A stretch of DNA of 64,000 nucleotides from Lachnospiraceae bacterium (GTDB lineage: Bacteria > Bacillota > Clostridia > Lachnospirales > Lachnospiraceae). Both the position numbers and the translations under genes were made by a program. This document shows, piece after piece, positions 31,809 through 41,140 of this stretch. Each line of letters opens with the position of its first letter. Position 1 is the first letter of the stretch. The notes under the pieces were generated by a model. It did not search any database and was not told the origin of the DNA. It saw nothing but the letters and a program-made list of their open reading frames with translations. The stretch is from positions 26,558 to 90,557 of the forward strand of contig RYVZ01000011.1 in NCBI GenBank assembly GCA_003979345.1, read 5' to 3'.

Positions 31809-32783
31809 CTATTGTGCAAGCACGCGGCTCACTTCATATTGATATTCCGAAATGTCTTTCTTCATTGCAAGCGCTTCCTCAATATCGAAATCCGTAAATT
31901 CCCCGTTCCTGTAGCCGACAACACGGTTGCTCTTTCCCTGACAGAGGATATCCGCCGCATATGCTCCCATGACCGAAGCATAGAAACGATCCTTGCAGGT
32001 CGGATTGCCGCCGCGCTGCATGTACCCCAGGATCGTCGCCCTTGTCTCGATTCCGGTCGCCGCCTCGATGCGGCGCGCCATGGATGTAGAATGACCGATT
32101 CCTTCCGCATTGATGATGATATGATGCGTCTTGCCGCGCTTCCTGTTATTGATGATATTATTGATGATATTCTGCTCGTTATAATCATATTTTTCCGGTA
32201 AAAGAATATCCTCGGCACCATTTGCAACACCGCACCACAGCGCGATATAACCCGCGTTCCTGCCCATAACCTCAATGATACTGCACCGCTCATGGGAGGA
32301 GGAAGTATCACGCACTTTATCAATGGCGCTCATCGCCGTGTTGATCGCCGTATCAAAGCCGATCGTATAATCCGTGCAGGCAATATCCAAGTCGATCGTT
32401 CCGGGAATTCCCACGGTATTGATCCCATGGCGCGCAAGCTCCTGCGCTCCGCGGTAGGAACCGTCCCCGCCGATGACGACCAGCCCGTCGATCCCATGCT
32501 TCCGGCATATCTCGGCGCCCTTTTCCTGTCCTTCCTCCGTCCGGAATTCAGAACAGCGTGCCGTTCCGAGGATGGTTCCGCCTCTTTGAATGATATCCGA
32601 CACGGAATGCCGGTCCATATCAACGATCTCCTCGTTCAACAGACCCTGATACCCCTTTTTGATCCCCTTCACCGCAACACCGTTCGCAATCGCTTTTCTT
32701 ACAACAGAACGAATCGCCGCATTCATGCCGGGCGCATCTCCGCCGCTTGTCAATACGCCGATCGTTTTGATCTCATTCGCCAT
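31809..32783 (-). CDS. pfkA: 6-phosphofructokinase, ATP-dependent
   Basis: 324 residues from ATG 32783, the normal length; the longer frame adds an unlikely basic tail. Phosphorylates fructose-6-phosphate in glycolysis. Motifs: IGVLTSGGDAPGMNAAIRSV, ATP loop VVIGGDGSYRGA, catalytic Asp in PGTIDLDIACTDYTIGFDTA, substrate MGRNAGYIAL and ATILGYMQRGGNPTCKDR. The Gly in GGDGS marks the ATP type. It follows dnaE, as in many Firmicutes. Confidence 0.97.
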   Translation of the reverse strand: MANEIKTIGVLTSGGDAPGMNAAIRSVVRKAIANGVAVKGIKKGYQGLLNEEIVDMDRHSVSDIIQRGGTILGTARCSEFRTEEGQEKGAEICRKHGIDGLVVIGGDGSYRGAQELARHGINTVGIPGTIDLDIACTDYTIGFDTAINTAMSAIDKVRDTSSSHERCSIIEVMGRNAGYIALWCGVANGAEDILLPEKYDYNEQNIINNIINNRKRGKTHHIIINAEGIGHSTSMARRIEAATGIETRATILGYMQRGGNPTCKDRFYASVMGAYAADILCQGKSNRVVGYRNGEFTDFDIEEALAMKKDISEYQYEVSRVLAQ

Positions 32784-32873
32784 CGTACCACCATGCCCTT
32801 TCCGACATCCGTTTTTACTATCCGAAGTCATTCTAATCTATTTTGGAATTTTTTTCAATATCCCCGTTCCAAA

Positions 32874-32896
32874 AGAATGTGCTGACAGCACATTCT
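32874..32896. promoter_or_regulatory. 11-bp perfect inverted repeat between dnaE and pfkA
   Basis: AGAATGTGCTG-A-CAGCACATTCT. No T-run follows, so it is more likely a regulatory dyad or mRNA hairpin than a terminator. Confidence 0.4.
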
Positions 32897-32944
32897 GTAT
32901 AACAGTTTTGACTGATCACCGGACTGTTACGATTTTTTCTACAG

Positions 32945-35900
32945 TCAGGCTTTTTTGAACTTTTGGTTATATGCAATTTTCACGTTTTGTTCCCCGAACG
33001 CATCGGCAAGCCGCGTCATCAGTTCCGCGTCGGCGCGAATATTCCAGTTCGCATCCAGCTCCTTTTTTGCACGAATATCTTCTATATAAATAACAACGCT
33101 GTCCTTTCCCTCCGGCTCCCACAAAAGCGTCTTCAGCTTGTCCTCCGACATCTGATAAGCCTCCTTTGTCGGAAATTTGATCCAGACGCTGCGCGGAATA
33201 TCCTCAAAAAACGAAATACGTTCGCAGATCAGCTTCGCATCCTTATCCTCTTCCGCAGACACACGCCCTGTGATAAACACTTTTGCATCCTCGATCAGCT
33301 TGGCAGAGTTCAGTTCGTAATCGCGCGGGAAAATCACCACTTCGATCGTGCCGACCAGATCTTCCAGCGTGAGAAACGCCATGACCTTATCATTTTTTGT
33401 GTATTTGATCTTTTTATCCGCGATCAGACCGCCGACAGTCACTTTTCGCCCATCCCCAAGCAGCGCGCTTCCGGTTTCCTCATTCAGATAAAAATCCGAC
33501 GTTTTGGCAGTGATGCACCGCTCCCACAGCGCCTGATACTGTTCAAGCGGATGCCCGCTGACATAGACGCCGAGCACTTCCTTCTCAAACGCAAGCAGCA
33601 TGTCCTGCCCGTACTCGCCCACATCAGGCAACGCGATCTCAAACGCTTCGCGGCTCTCCTCGCCGACAAGGTCAAATAAGGACATCTGCCCTGCCATATG
33701 GTTTTTTTTGTCCTGATGCAGGGAATCCAAAATCTGTACATAGACGCACATAAACTGCTTGCGCGTACCGCCTAAGCCGTCAAACGCCCCCGCCTTAATA
33801 AAATTCTCGATCGCGCGTTTGTTCATGTCGCATCCCGCATCAATCATCCTCGTCAGAAAATCTTTGATGCTCTGGAATCTGCCCCCGCGCTCACGTTCCT
33901 TTACAACTGCGTCGATGACCGGTCTGCCGACGCTCTTGATCGCAGTCAGCGCGTAGCGGATCTTCCCGCCGGAAACGGAAAAGCCGCCGCTCCCTTCGTT
34001 AATGTCAGGCGGCAGGATTTCAATCCCCATATTGCGAGATACCAGAATATATTCGCACGCCTTGCCCGGATTGTCGATGACAGACGTTAAAAGCGCCGCC
34101 ATAAATTCAACAGGATAATAGTGTCTCAGATAAGCAGTCTGATAAGAGACGACCGCATAACACGCCGCATGGGACTTATTGAACGCATACTTCGCAAAAT
34201 CCATCATCGTATCGTAAATATGGCTTGCAACCTCAGGCGCGATCCCTTTTTCCTGACACCCCGGCACGCCCTCCTCCTTATTGCCATAAACAAAGTTCTT
34301 GCGTTCTTCCTCCATTACATACTGTTTCTTTTTGCTCATGGCACGGCGCACAAGATCGCTTCGTCCGAGCGTATAACCGCCCAGGTCGCGCACGATCTGC
34401 ATGACCTGCTCCTGATAAACGATGCAGCCGTAGGTCGCCTCCAGGATCGGCTTTAGCTGCGGGCAGTCATACGTGATATCCTTCTCATGGTCTTTTCCAT
34501 AAATATATTTCGGAATAAAGTCCATCGGTCCCGGACGGTAAAGTGAAATTCCCGCTATGATATCTTCCAGACTGCGCGGCTTTAACTCTTTCATGAAGCT
34601 TTTCATGCCGCCGCTCTCTATCTGAAAAATGCCGTCCGTCCGACCTGTTCCAATATCATCAAACACCGCTTTATCTTCATAATCGATCTCATTCATCGAA
34701 AGCCGGACGCCGCGCGTCTGTTCCACATTGCGCACCGCGTCCTGAATGACCGTCAGCGTCCGCAGTCCGAGAAAGTCCATTTTGAGCAGACCGAGCTGCT
34801 CGATCGTCGTCATCGTAAACTGCGTCGTCACTTCCCCTTCCGCACCTCTGGAAAGCGGCACAAATTCCTCTGCCGGTCTTTGGCAGATCACGACGCCTGC
34901 CGCATGAATGGACGTATGACGCGGCAGCCCCTCCAGCCGTTTCGCCATATCAATCAGCTCATGCACCTGTTCGTCACTCTCATAAAGCGTGCGAAGCTCG
35001 ACATTCACTTCAAGCGCCCTCGCGAGCGTGATATTCAGCTCGTACGGCACCATCTTGGCAATATTATCCACAAACGCATACGGTAAGTCCATGACGCGCC
35101 CGACGTCACGGATAACACCCTTCGCCGCCAGCGTACCGAAGGTCACGATCTGGACGACCTTATCGGCGCCATACTTTTCGGTCACATAGTCGATCACTTC
35201 CTGCCGGCGCTCATAACAGAAGTCCACGTCGATATCGGGCATGGATACGCGTTCAGGATTCAGAAAGCGTTCAAATAACAGTTTATATTTAATCGGGTCG
35301 ATATCCGTAATATGCAGGCAATACGAGACAATGGAGCCTGCCGCGGAACCGCGCCCCGGTCCGACGGCGATCCCGTGCTCCCTCGCATAGTTGATATAAT
35401 CCCAAACGATCAAAAAGTAATCGACATACCCCATATTACGGATCACATCAAGCTCATAGGAAAGCCTCTCATCCAGCTCCTTGCCACCCTGAGGATACCG
35501 TTCTTTCATCCCTTTCCGGCAAAGTTCATTTAAGTAACTCCACGAGTCATAGCCTTCCGGCACATCAAAATGCGGCAGCTTCGTCACACCGAATTCGATT
35601 GACACCTCACAGCGGTCCGCGATACGCTGTGTGTTCTCCAGCGCTTCCATCGCATAGGGGAACACCATTTTCATCTCATCCTCACTCTTGACGTAATACT
35701 GCCCGCCCTCATAACGCATCCGGTCCTCGTCCGCAAGCTTCTTTCCGGTCTGTAAGCACAGAAGAATATCATGCGGCTTCACATCATCCGCATAAGTATA
35801 GTGCACATCGTTCGTTGCCACGAGCGGAATATCCAGTTCTTTCGACATCGCCATCAACGCCATATTGACTGTCTGCTGTGTCGGAATTCCGTGATCCTGC

Positions 35901-36424
35901 AGCTCCAAAAAGTAATTTCCCTTACCGAACACTGCTTCATAGCGCCGTGCAGTCTTTTTTGCTTCTTCGATCAGCCCTTTCGCGATATCACGCTGCACCT
36001 CTCCCGCAAGACATGCGGAAAGCGCAATGATTCCCTCATGAAATTCCTCAAGCAGTTCCATATCTACACGCGGCTTATAATAGTACCCTTCCGTAAAACC
36101 GCGTGATACGATTTTCATCAGATTAGAATAACCTATGTTATTTTCAGCCAGCAGCACCAAATGATAATATCGGTCGTCGGAGACATGCGTCTCTTTCTCA
36201 AAGCGCGTACCCGGCGCGACATAGACCTCGCACCCTAAGACCGGCTTAATGCCGGCATCCATTGCCGCACGGTAAAAATCGATCACGCCGTACATAACGC
36301 CGTGATCCGTGATTGCCGCCGCATTCATGCCGAGCTCTTTCACCCGCTTTACATATTCTTTGATTTTATTGGAGCCGTCCAAAAGACTGTATTCGGTATG
36401 GACATGCAGATGTACAAATGACAT
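32945..36424 (-). CDS. dnaE: DNA polymerase III alpha subunit, DnaE type
   Basis: 1159 residues from ATG 36424 (GGAGG upstream). An N-terminal PHP domain (FVHLHVHTEYSLLDG), the C-family catalytic palm with GPGRGSAAGSIVSYCL and PDIDVDFCYERR (catalytic aspartates), the tandem HhH region and a C-terminal OB-fold (VTVGGLIADKKIKYTKNDKV). It replicates the chromosome together with PolC in Firmicutes. It lacks the exonuclease domain of PolC. It is followed by pfkA. Confidence 0.97.
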   Translation of the reverse strand: MSFVHLHVHTEYSLLDGSNKIKEYVKRVKELGMNAAAITDHGVMYGVIDFYRAAMDAGIKPVLGCEVYVAPGTRFEKETHVSDDRYYHLVLLAENNIGYSNLMKIVSRGFTEGYYYKPRVDMELLEEFHEGIIALSACLAGEVQRDIAKGLIEEAKKTARRYEAVFGKGNYFLELQDHGIPTQQTVNMALMAMSKELDIPLVATNDVHYTYADDVKPHDILLCLQTGKKLADEDRMRYEGGQYYVKSEDEMKMVFPYAMEALENTQRIADRCEVSIEFGVTKLPHFDVPEGYDSWSYLNELCRKGMKERYPQGGKELDERLSYELDVIRNMGYVDYFLIVWDYINYAREHGIAVGPGRGSAAGSIVSYCLHITDIDPIKYKLLFERFLNPERVSMPDIDVDFCYERRQEVIDYVTEKYGADKVVQIVTFGTLAAKGVIRDVGRVMDLPYAFVDNIAKMVPYELNITLARALEVNVELRTLYESDEQVHELIDMAKRLEGLPRHTSIHAAGVVICQRPAEEFVPLSRGAEGEVTTQFTMTTIEQLGLLKMDFLGLRTLTVIQDAVRNVEQTRGVRLSMNEIDYEDKAVFDDIGTGRTDGIFQIESGGMKSFMKELKPRSLEDIIAGISLYRPGPMDFIPKYIYGKDHEKDITYDCPQLKPILEATYGCIVYQEQVMQIVRDLGGYTLGRSDLVRRAMSKKKQYVMEEERKNFVYGNKEEGVPGCQEKGIAPEVASHIYDTMMDFAKYAFNKSHAACYAVVSYQTAYLRHYYPVEFMAALLTSVIDNPGKACEYILVSRNMGIEILPPDINEGSGGFSVSGGKIRYALTAIKSVGRPVIDAVVKERERGGRFQSIKDFLTRMIDAGCDMNKRAIENFIKAGAFDGLGGTRKQFMCVYVQILDSLHQDKKNHMAGQMSLFDLVGEESREAFEIALPDVGEYGQDMLLAFEKEVLGVYVSGHPLEQYQALWERCITAKTSDFYLNEETGSALLGDGRKVTVGGLIADKKIKYTKNDKVMAFLTLEDLVGTIEVVIFPRDYELNSAKLIEDAKVFITGRVSAEEDKDAKLICERISFFEDIPRSVWIKFPTKEAYQMSEDKLKTLLWEPEGKDSVVIYIEDIRAKKELDANWNIRADAELMTRLADAFGEQNVKIAYNQKFKKA

Positions 36425-36497
36425 GCGTGCCTCCTTCATATCTGTAAGTTTGCCTGTTTTTCTTTTGCGCTCATTATATCATAATTACACTCAGAAA

Positions 36498-36529
36498 AAA
36501 AGGAGTTCCACCTGCGCGGAACTCCTTTC
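36498..36529 (-). terminator. terminator of metK
   Basis: AAAGGAGTTCC-GCGCAGGT-GGAACTCCTTTTTTT on the minus strand, 37 bases after the metK stop. Confidence 0.9.
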
Positions 36530-36565
36530 AAATCGCTGATTGTCTGTTTTATTACAAAACGCCCG

Positions 36566-37759
36566 TTATGCCGGAAGATATTTCTTTAACACATCCACCT
36601 TATCAAGCTGCTCCCAGGGCAGATTTAAGTCATTGCGCCCGAAATGTCCGTATGCCGCCGTCTGCTGATAGATGGGTCTGCGCAGATCCAGCATTTTGAT
36701 GATACCCGCAGGCCTTAAATCAAAATTCTCACGAATGATCTCTACGATCTTCTCCGAACTCAGGCTGCTCGTGCCAAACGTATCGACCATGACGGAGGTC
36801 GGTTCCGCAACACCGATCGCATAGGACAACTGGATCTCGCATTTTTCGGCAAGACCAGCAGCAACGATATTCTTAGCCACATAGCGCGCCGCATAAGCTG
36901 CAGAGCGGTCCACCTTCGTGCAGTCCTTTCCGGAAAACGCGCCGCCGCCGTGTCTTGCATAACCGCCGTAGGTATCCACGATGATCTTACGTCCGGTCAG
37001 ACCCGCATCGCCGTGCGGTCCGCCGATCACAAAGCGTCCGGTCGGGTTGATAAAATATTTCGTATTCTCATCGATCAGCTCTTTCGGCAGCACCGGATCA
37101 AACACATGCTTCTTAATATCGGTATGAATCTGTTCCTGAGACACGTTTTCATCATGCTGTGTCGACAAGACGACCGCCTCCAAACGAACCGGCTTATTGT
37201 TTTCGTCATATTCCACGGAAACCTGACTCTTCCCGTCCGGTCTCAAATAAGAAAGCGTGCCGTCTTTTCTGACCCTGGTAAGCTGTAATGCCAGCTTATG
37301 GGCAAGGGAGATCGGATACGGCATATATTCTTCCGTCTCGTTCGTTGCATAGCCAAACATCATGCCCTGATCGCCCGCGCCGATCGCCGCAAGCTGCTCG
37401 TTGGACATCTTCGTCTCTCTTGCCTCCAGCGCCGTATCAACGCCCATCGCAATATCGGGGGACTGCTTATCCAGCGCGACTATGACTGCACAGGTGTTAC
37501 CGTCAAATCCGGTTTTTGCATCATCATAGCCAATGTCATTAACAGTCTTCCTGACGATCGCGGGAATATCCAGATTCGCCTTGGTCGTAATCTCGCCTGT
37601 CACAAGCACAAACCCCGTACACGCGGCGGTTTCACAGGCAACGCGGCTCATCGGGTCCTGCTCCATGCAGGCGTCTAAGATCGCATCGGATATCGCGTCG
37701 CAGACTTTGTCAGGATGTCCTTCCGTAACAGATTCTGACGTAAATAAGTGTTTTTCCAT
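36566..37759 (-). CDS. metK: S-adenosylmethionine synthetase
   Basis: 397 residues from ATG 37759 (AAAGGAGG upstream); the longer frame runs into the riboswitch and is not coding. It makes SAM from methionine and ATP. Motifs: FTSESVTEGHPDKVCDAISD, GAGDQGMMFGYATNETEEYM, FVIGGPHGDAGLTGRKIIVD, GGGAFSGKD. It is controlled by an upstream SAM-I riboswitch with its own terminator and promoter, so it is shut off when SAM is abundant. Confidence 0.97.
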   Translation of the reverse strand: MEKHLFTSESVTEGHPDKVCDAISDAILDACMEQDPMSRVACETAACTGFVLVTGEITTKANLDIPAIVRKTVNDIGYDDAKTGFDGNTCAVIVALDKQSPDIAMGVDTALEARETKMSNEQLAAIGAGDQGMMFGYATNETEEYMPYPISLAHKLALQLTRVRKDGTLSYLRPDGKSQVSVEYDENNKPVRLEAVVLSTQHDENVSQEQIHTDIKKHVFDPVLPKELIDENTKYFINPTGRFVIGGPHGDAGLTGRKIIVDTYGGYARHGGGAFSGKDCTKVDRSAAYAARYVAKNIVAAGLAEKCEIQLSYAIGVAEPTSVMVDTFGTSSLSSEKIVEIIRENFDLRPAGIIKMLDLRRPIYQQTAAYGHFGRNDLNLPWEQLDKVDVLKKYLPA

Positions 37760-37800
37760 AGTTGGTTCCTCCTTTTGATCTTTAAGATCTGTATCGAAGC

Positions 37801-37830
37801 AAAAAAGAAAGTCCGCATGATAAGCGGACC
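37801..37830 (-). terminator. riboswitch expression-platform terminator
   Basis: GTCCGC-TTATCAT-GCGGAC followed by TTTCTTTTTT (minus strand), between the SAM-I aptamer and metK. Confidence 0.9.
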
Positions 37831-37851
37831 TGACAAACAGATAATCAAATC

Positions 37852-37956
37852 CTCTTATTGTTCGATCGTACAATATTCGCTCAGGCTGGCACCTTCCTGT
37901 TACGGGGTTGCCGTGGCTTCACAGATCCTATGTATCTCCACCACTCTGAATAAGAG
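37852..37956 (-). ncRNA. SAM-I (S-box) riboswitch
   Basis: The minus strand shows the S-box landmarks in order: P1 CTCTTAT (37950-37956) pairing with ATAAGAG (37852-37858), AGAGTGGTGGAGA, then GTGAAGCCACGGCAACC (kink-turn and SAM contacts) and GGAAGGTGCCA. The antiterminator side would use the P1 3' strand, and a terminator follows at 37801-37830. A second GC hairpin (CCCCCGTTTTGGGGG, 37961-37976) lies just 5' of the aptamer. Confidence 0.93.
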
Positions 37957-38005
37957 AATATCCCCCAAAACGGGGGCACAATATGAAGTTTTCTTATCTG
38001 CTAAT

Positions 38006-38034
38006 AACATACCTCAAACATCAGTCTATGTCAA
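38006..38034 (-). promoter_or_regulatory. promoter of the metK riboswitch transcript
   Basis: TTGACA (38029-38034), 17-base spacer, TATGTT (38006-38011), minus strand. Confidence 0.85.
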
Positions 38035-38043
38035 TGGATTTGA

Positions 38044-38072
38044 TTGACAATAACGTAAAAAAATTTTATAAT
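38044..38072 (+). promoter_or_regulatory. promoter of the HD-GYP gene
   Basis: TTGACA (38044-38049), 17-base spacer, TATAAT (38067-38072), a full consensus sigma-A promoter, 44 bases before the start codon; the metK promoter lies back to back with it. Confidence 0.9.
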
Positions 38073-38115
38073 TTTTATAACAGCATTGTTCAATTTCAAC
38101 AAGGGAGGATTCGCT

Positions 38116-39189
38116 ATGAAAAGACTGAGCACGCACGAATTGGTACCGGGCATGGTCACGGCAGAGGATGTTTATAGCTATAGTGATCAATTGATTCTTC
38201 CCAAAGGTCTTACCTTAACGGATAAAACGATCACAAAGCTTGAATTTTATTCCATTCTCTCTATCCGTATAGAGGATGAAGTCAATGAAGCGATGGAACG
38301 CCCTGCCCCCGGTGCTTCTGTCTCTGAGCATGTACAGAACAGTCCCGAATTTCAGGCGTTCAAGCATTATTTTGACGAGTCGCTGATTGGATTCAAGAGT
38401 AGTCTTAATGATATAGTAGAAAACAACGCGCCAATCGACACGGATGCAATGCTCGAGCAGGCGCTGTCACTGATGCAGACCAAAAAAGCTTCCTTTAATG
38501 TATTTACCATGCTGCAAAGTATGCGTTCCTACGACGATCTGACTTACGCACATTCGATGAATGTCGCGCTGATCTGTAATATTTTTGCCCGCTGGCTCCA
38601 GTTCCCGCAGGAAGAGATCGAGCTTGCGACACTCTGCGGCATGCTGCATGATCTCGGCAAACTGGTCATTCCCGACCAGATCATCAAAAAGCCTGCCAAG
38701 CTGACGGAAGAAGAGTTTTCGATCATCAAGACCCACCCGTATGAAGGCTATAAGATCCTGCGTGCGCAAAACGTAAACGAACATATATGCAATGCAGCCC
38801 TGATGCATCATGAGCGCTGCGACGGGACCGGCTATCCGCTCGGACTTGTCGGCAATAAGATCGACAAATATGCCAAAATCGTCTCCATCGCCGACGTGTA
38901 TGACGCCATGACAAGCGCACGGATCTACCGCGGTCCTCTGTGCCCGTTTGAGGTCATCGACATCCTTGTTTCCGAGGGGCTGCAAAAGTATGACCCCGGA
39001 TATTACATGACATTTATGAACAACGTCGTAACGACGTATCTGTTAAACCGCGTCCGTTTAAGCGACGGTACAGAAGGGGAAGTCGTCTTCATCAATCCCG
39101 GCAGTCCTGCACGTCCTACCGTGAAGGTGGACGGTTCATTCATCGATCTGTCCAAAGAGCCGGCACTGTCAATTGTGGAGATTGTATAA
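38116..39189 (+). CDS. HD-GYP domain protein, c-di-GMP phosphodiesterase candidate
   Basis: 357 residues from ATG 38116 (AGGGAGG upstream; the frame opens earlier without a ribosome site). The N-terminal ~130 residues resemble the DUF3391-type region. The HD-GYP core follows: YDDLTYAHSMNVALICNIFA, GMLHDLGKLVIPD (HD metal pair), ALMHHERCDGTGYPLG (HHE...GYP) and SIADVYDAMTSARIYRG. Family members hydrolyse cyclic di-GMP. An MshEN-type fusion that may bind this messenger is encoded at 55-56 kb. Confidence 0.92.
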   Translation: MKRLSTHELVPGMVTAEDVYSYSDQLILPKGLTLTDKTITKLEFYSILSIRIEDEVNEAMERPAPGASVSEHVQNSPEFQAFKHYFDESLIGFKSSLNDIVENNAPIDTDAMLEQALSLMQTKKASFNVFTMLQSMRSYDDLTYAHSMNVALICNIFARWLQFPQEEIELATLCGMLHDLGKLVIPDQIIKKPAKLTEEEFSIIKTHPYEGYKILRAQNVNEHICNAALMHHERCDGTGYPLGLVGNKIDKYAKIVSIADVYDAMTSARIYRGPLCPFEVIDILVSEGLQKYDPGYYMTFMNNVVTTYLLNRVRLSDGTEGEVVFINPGSPARPTVKVDGSFIDLSKEPALSIVEIV

Positions 39190-39249
39190 AAAACATTAAA
39201 AAACTCTAAGGCTGCAAAAAACGCCGCCTAAGAGTTTCTAAATGTTTAG
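39190..39249. terminator. terminator repeat copy 1 (after the HD-GYP gene)
   Basis: A 60-base unit matching copy 2 at 39327-39386 with one difference. It folds as AAACTCTAAGGC...GCCGCCTAAGAGTTT inside an outer AACATT/AATGTTT stem, with A/T runs on both sides; the HD-GYP stop codon directly precedes it. Confidence 0.8.
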
Positions 39250-39250
39250 A

Positions 39251-39284
39251 AGAATGCAATTGGAACAAGTTCCATTTGCATTCT
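39251..39284. terminator. strong central hairpin
   Basis: AGAATGCAA-T-TGGAAC-AA-GTTCCA-T-TTGCATTCT, a 16-bp stem with one T-T mismatch and a two-base loop, followed by TTGGTTTTGTG on the plus strand. It stands between two copies of the flanking terminator repeat. Confidence 0.7.
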
Positions 39285-39326
39285 TTGGTTTTGTGTCATT
39301 CTAAAAAATTGAAGCTTGCAGATACG

Positions 39327-39386
39327 AAAACATTAAAAAACTCTAAGGCTGCATAAAACGCCGCCTAAGAGTTTCTAAATGTTTAG
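39327..39386. terminator. terminator repeat copy 2 (overlaps the murA stop)
   Basis: Second 60-base copy of the hairpin unit at 39190-39249, in the same orientation. Its last bases contain the murA stop codon, so each of the two convergent genes ends in one copy. Confidence 0.8.
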
Positions 39387-40675
39387 CTTACTTTCAATTG
39401 AAATTTCTTAAGCTGCACTTCATCCGACACGCGCTCGATCTGCGCGCCGAGCATCTGAAGCTTATACTCTAAGTCCTCATACCCCCGCTCAATGTATTTG
39501 ATCTCGTCAATCGTTGAAAAACCATCCGCGGCAAGCGCCGCAATGACAAGCGCGGCACCGGCCCGAAGATCCGGAACCGTCATTCCCGCACCCAGATACT
39601 TCGGAATCCCGTCAATGATCGCCGTCGTACCCTCCACTTTGATCTCGGCTCCCATCTTAGTCAGCTCATCCACATATTTGAAACGGTTTTCAAAAATACT
39701 CTCCGATACAATACTCGTTCCTTTTGCAAGTCCCAGCACCGCTACAATCTGAGGCTGCATATCTGTTGGAAATCCGGGATACGGAAGCGTTTTAACCTGT
39801 GTATTATTCAGGCGCTTCGCCGCAACGACCCTGACCGCATCGTCCGACTCTTCCACCTCGCATCCAATCTCGATCAATTTAGCCGTGATCGATTCCAAAT
39901 GCTTCGGGATGACATTTTTGACCGTCACATCGCCTTTCGTGGCAGCCGCAGCCATCATAAAAGTTCCCGCCTCGATCTGATCGGGAATGATCATATATTC
40001 GCTCTTATGTAATTTTGCAACGCCTTTGATCCTGATGACATCCGTTCCGGCTCCCTTGATATTGGCGCCCATCGAATTCAAAAAGTTCGCCAGGTCCACC
40101 ACATGGGGCTCCTTGGCTGCGTTCTCGATAATGGTCTTGCCCTCTGCCATGCTCGCCGCCATCATCACATTGATCGTGGCGCCAACCGAAACCTTATCCA
40201 TGAAAATATGGTTTCCGGTCAGATGCTTTGCCTCTGCAACGATCGCGCCGTGTACAATGCGCACATCGGCGCCCAACGCCTTAAATCCTTTAATATGCTG
40301 ATCAATTGCACGAATACCGATGTTGCATCCGCCCGGAAGCGGGACTTCCGCATGTTTGTATTTTCCGAGAAGTGCGCCGATCAGATAATAAGAAGCCCGT
40401 ATCCGCTTCATAAACTCATCTTCGATCACAAGATTGTGAATCTGCGCGCCGTTTATCTTAACAGCATGCCTGTCGACCCGGGTGATCACGGCCCCGATAC
40501 TTGACATTGCCTGCATCAGTACATTGGTATCCCTGACGTCCGGTACATTCTCTATCAAGACTGTCTCGTCCGTCATAATGGCTGCCGCCAAAATCGCAAG
40601 CGCCGCATTCTTCGCCCCTCCGATTTCGACTTCGCCCACAAGGGGCGTGCCGCCTTTAATTGCGTATTGATCCAT
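39383..40675 (-). CDS. murA: UDP-N-acetylglucosamine 1-carboxyvinyltransferase
   Basis: 430 residues from ATG 40675 (GAGGTG upstream). The first committed step of peptidoglycan synthesis. Catalytic cysteine in LPGGCNIGIRAID (the fosfomycin target), GGAKNAALAILAAAI at the N-terminus, and TIDEIKYIERGYEDLEYKLQ near the end. It ends in a hairpin shared with the convergent HD-GYP gene. Clostridia often have two murA copies; only one is visible here. Confidence 0.96.
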   Translation of the reverse strand: MDQYAIKGGTPLVGEVEIGGAKNAALAILAAAIMTDETVLIENVPDVRDTNVLMQAMSSIGAVITRVDRHAVKINGAQIHNLVIEDEFMKRIRASYYLIGALLGKYKHAEVPLPGGCNIGIRAIDQHIKGFKALGADVRIVHGAIVAEAKHLTGNHIFMDKVSVGATINVMMAASMAEGKTIIENAAKEPHVVDLANFLNSMGANIKGAGTDVIRIKGVAKLHKSEYMIIPDQIEAGTFMMAAAATKGDVTVKNVIPKHLESITAKLIEIGCEVEESDDAVRVVAAKRLNNTQVKTLPYPGFPTDMQPQIVAVLGLAKGTSIVSESIFENRFKYVDELTKMGAEIKVEGTTAIIDGIPKYLGAGMTVPDLRAGAALVIAALAADGFSTIDEIKYIERGYEDLEYKLQMLGAQIERVSDEVQLKKFQLKVS

Positions 40676-40865
40676 AACGCACCTCATCTATTCTAATCTA
40701 TGCATATCATTATTATATGCAGGAAAGGAAAAATCCTGCACTCTATCTTGCGGTTTGGTCTGCATTTTTCCCATAAAACCACCATATCCGCCGATTACCT
40801 ATGCGCCTATTATAGCGCAGTTACCCCTGCATGTAAATCAGAACTTTTGAACAAAGTTAAAACGC

Positions 40866-40883
40866 CAAATGACGCGTCATTTG
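40866..40883. promoter_or_regulatory. 18-bp perfect palindrome upstream of murA
   Basis: CAAATGACGCGTCATTTG, about 190 bases before the murA start. It could be an operator or a hairpin; no T-run follows. Confidence 0.4.
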
Positions 40884-40908
40884 ACTAAATTGTGCATCGT
40901 TAACGCAA

Positions 40909-40979
40909 ATACAGCCGCGCATATTCCGTTCGCAAAACATGTGGACCTGTTTTTGAACGAAGTGTATGCATGGCTGTAT
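40909..40979. other. long imperfect inverted repeat in the murA upstream region
   Basis: ATACAGCC (40909-40916) pairs with GGCTGTAT (40972-40979), with further partial pairing (CCGTTCGCAAAAC with GTTTTTGAACG) inside. With 40866-40883 and 41026-41097 it fills the 465-base gene-free stretch before murA; no gene is seen there. Confidence 0.45.
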
Positions 40980-41025
40980 CCGTTTATCTGCTATTAATTT
41001 GCTGTTGATCAGCTGATGACTTGCT

Positions 41026-41097
41026 GCTTTATCTTTGGCTTTATCTTTGGCTTTACCTTTGGCTTTACCTTTGATATATCTTTGGCTTTATCGTTCG
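41026..41097. repeat. 12-bp tandem repeat, about six units
   Basis: Units GCTTTATCTTTG (41026, 41038), GCTTTACCTTTG (41050, 41062), one 11-base variant (41074) and a partial unit. They lie just 3' of the M23 peptidase gene. The number of units may vary between strains. Confidence 0.75.
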
Positions 41098-41140
41098 TTG
41101 ATTATTTTTTCATCATTGTTGCATCACTTTTTGACCGTTT

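Noticed and set aside
37759..37873. Longer metK start
   Set aside because: The extra codons are the riboswitch and terminator; ATG 37759 has AAAGGAGG.
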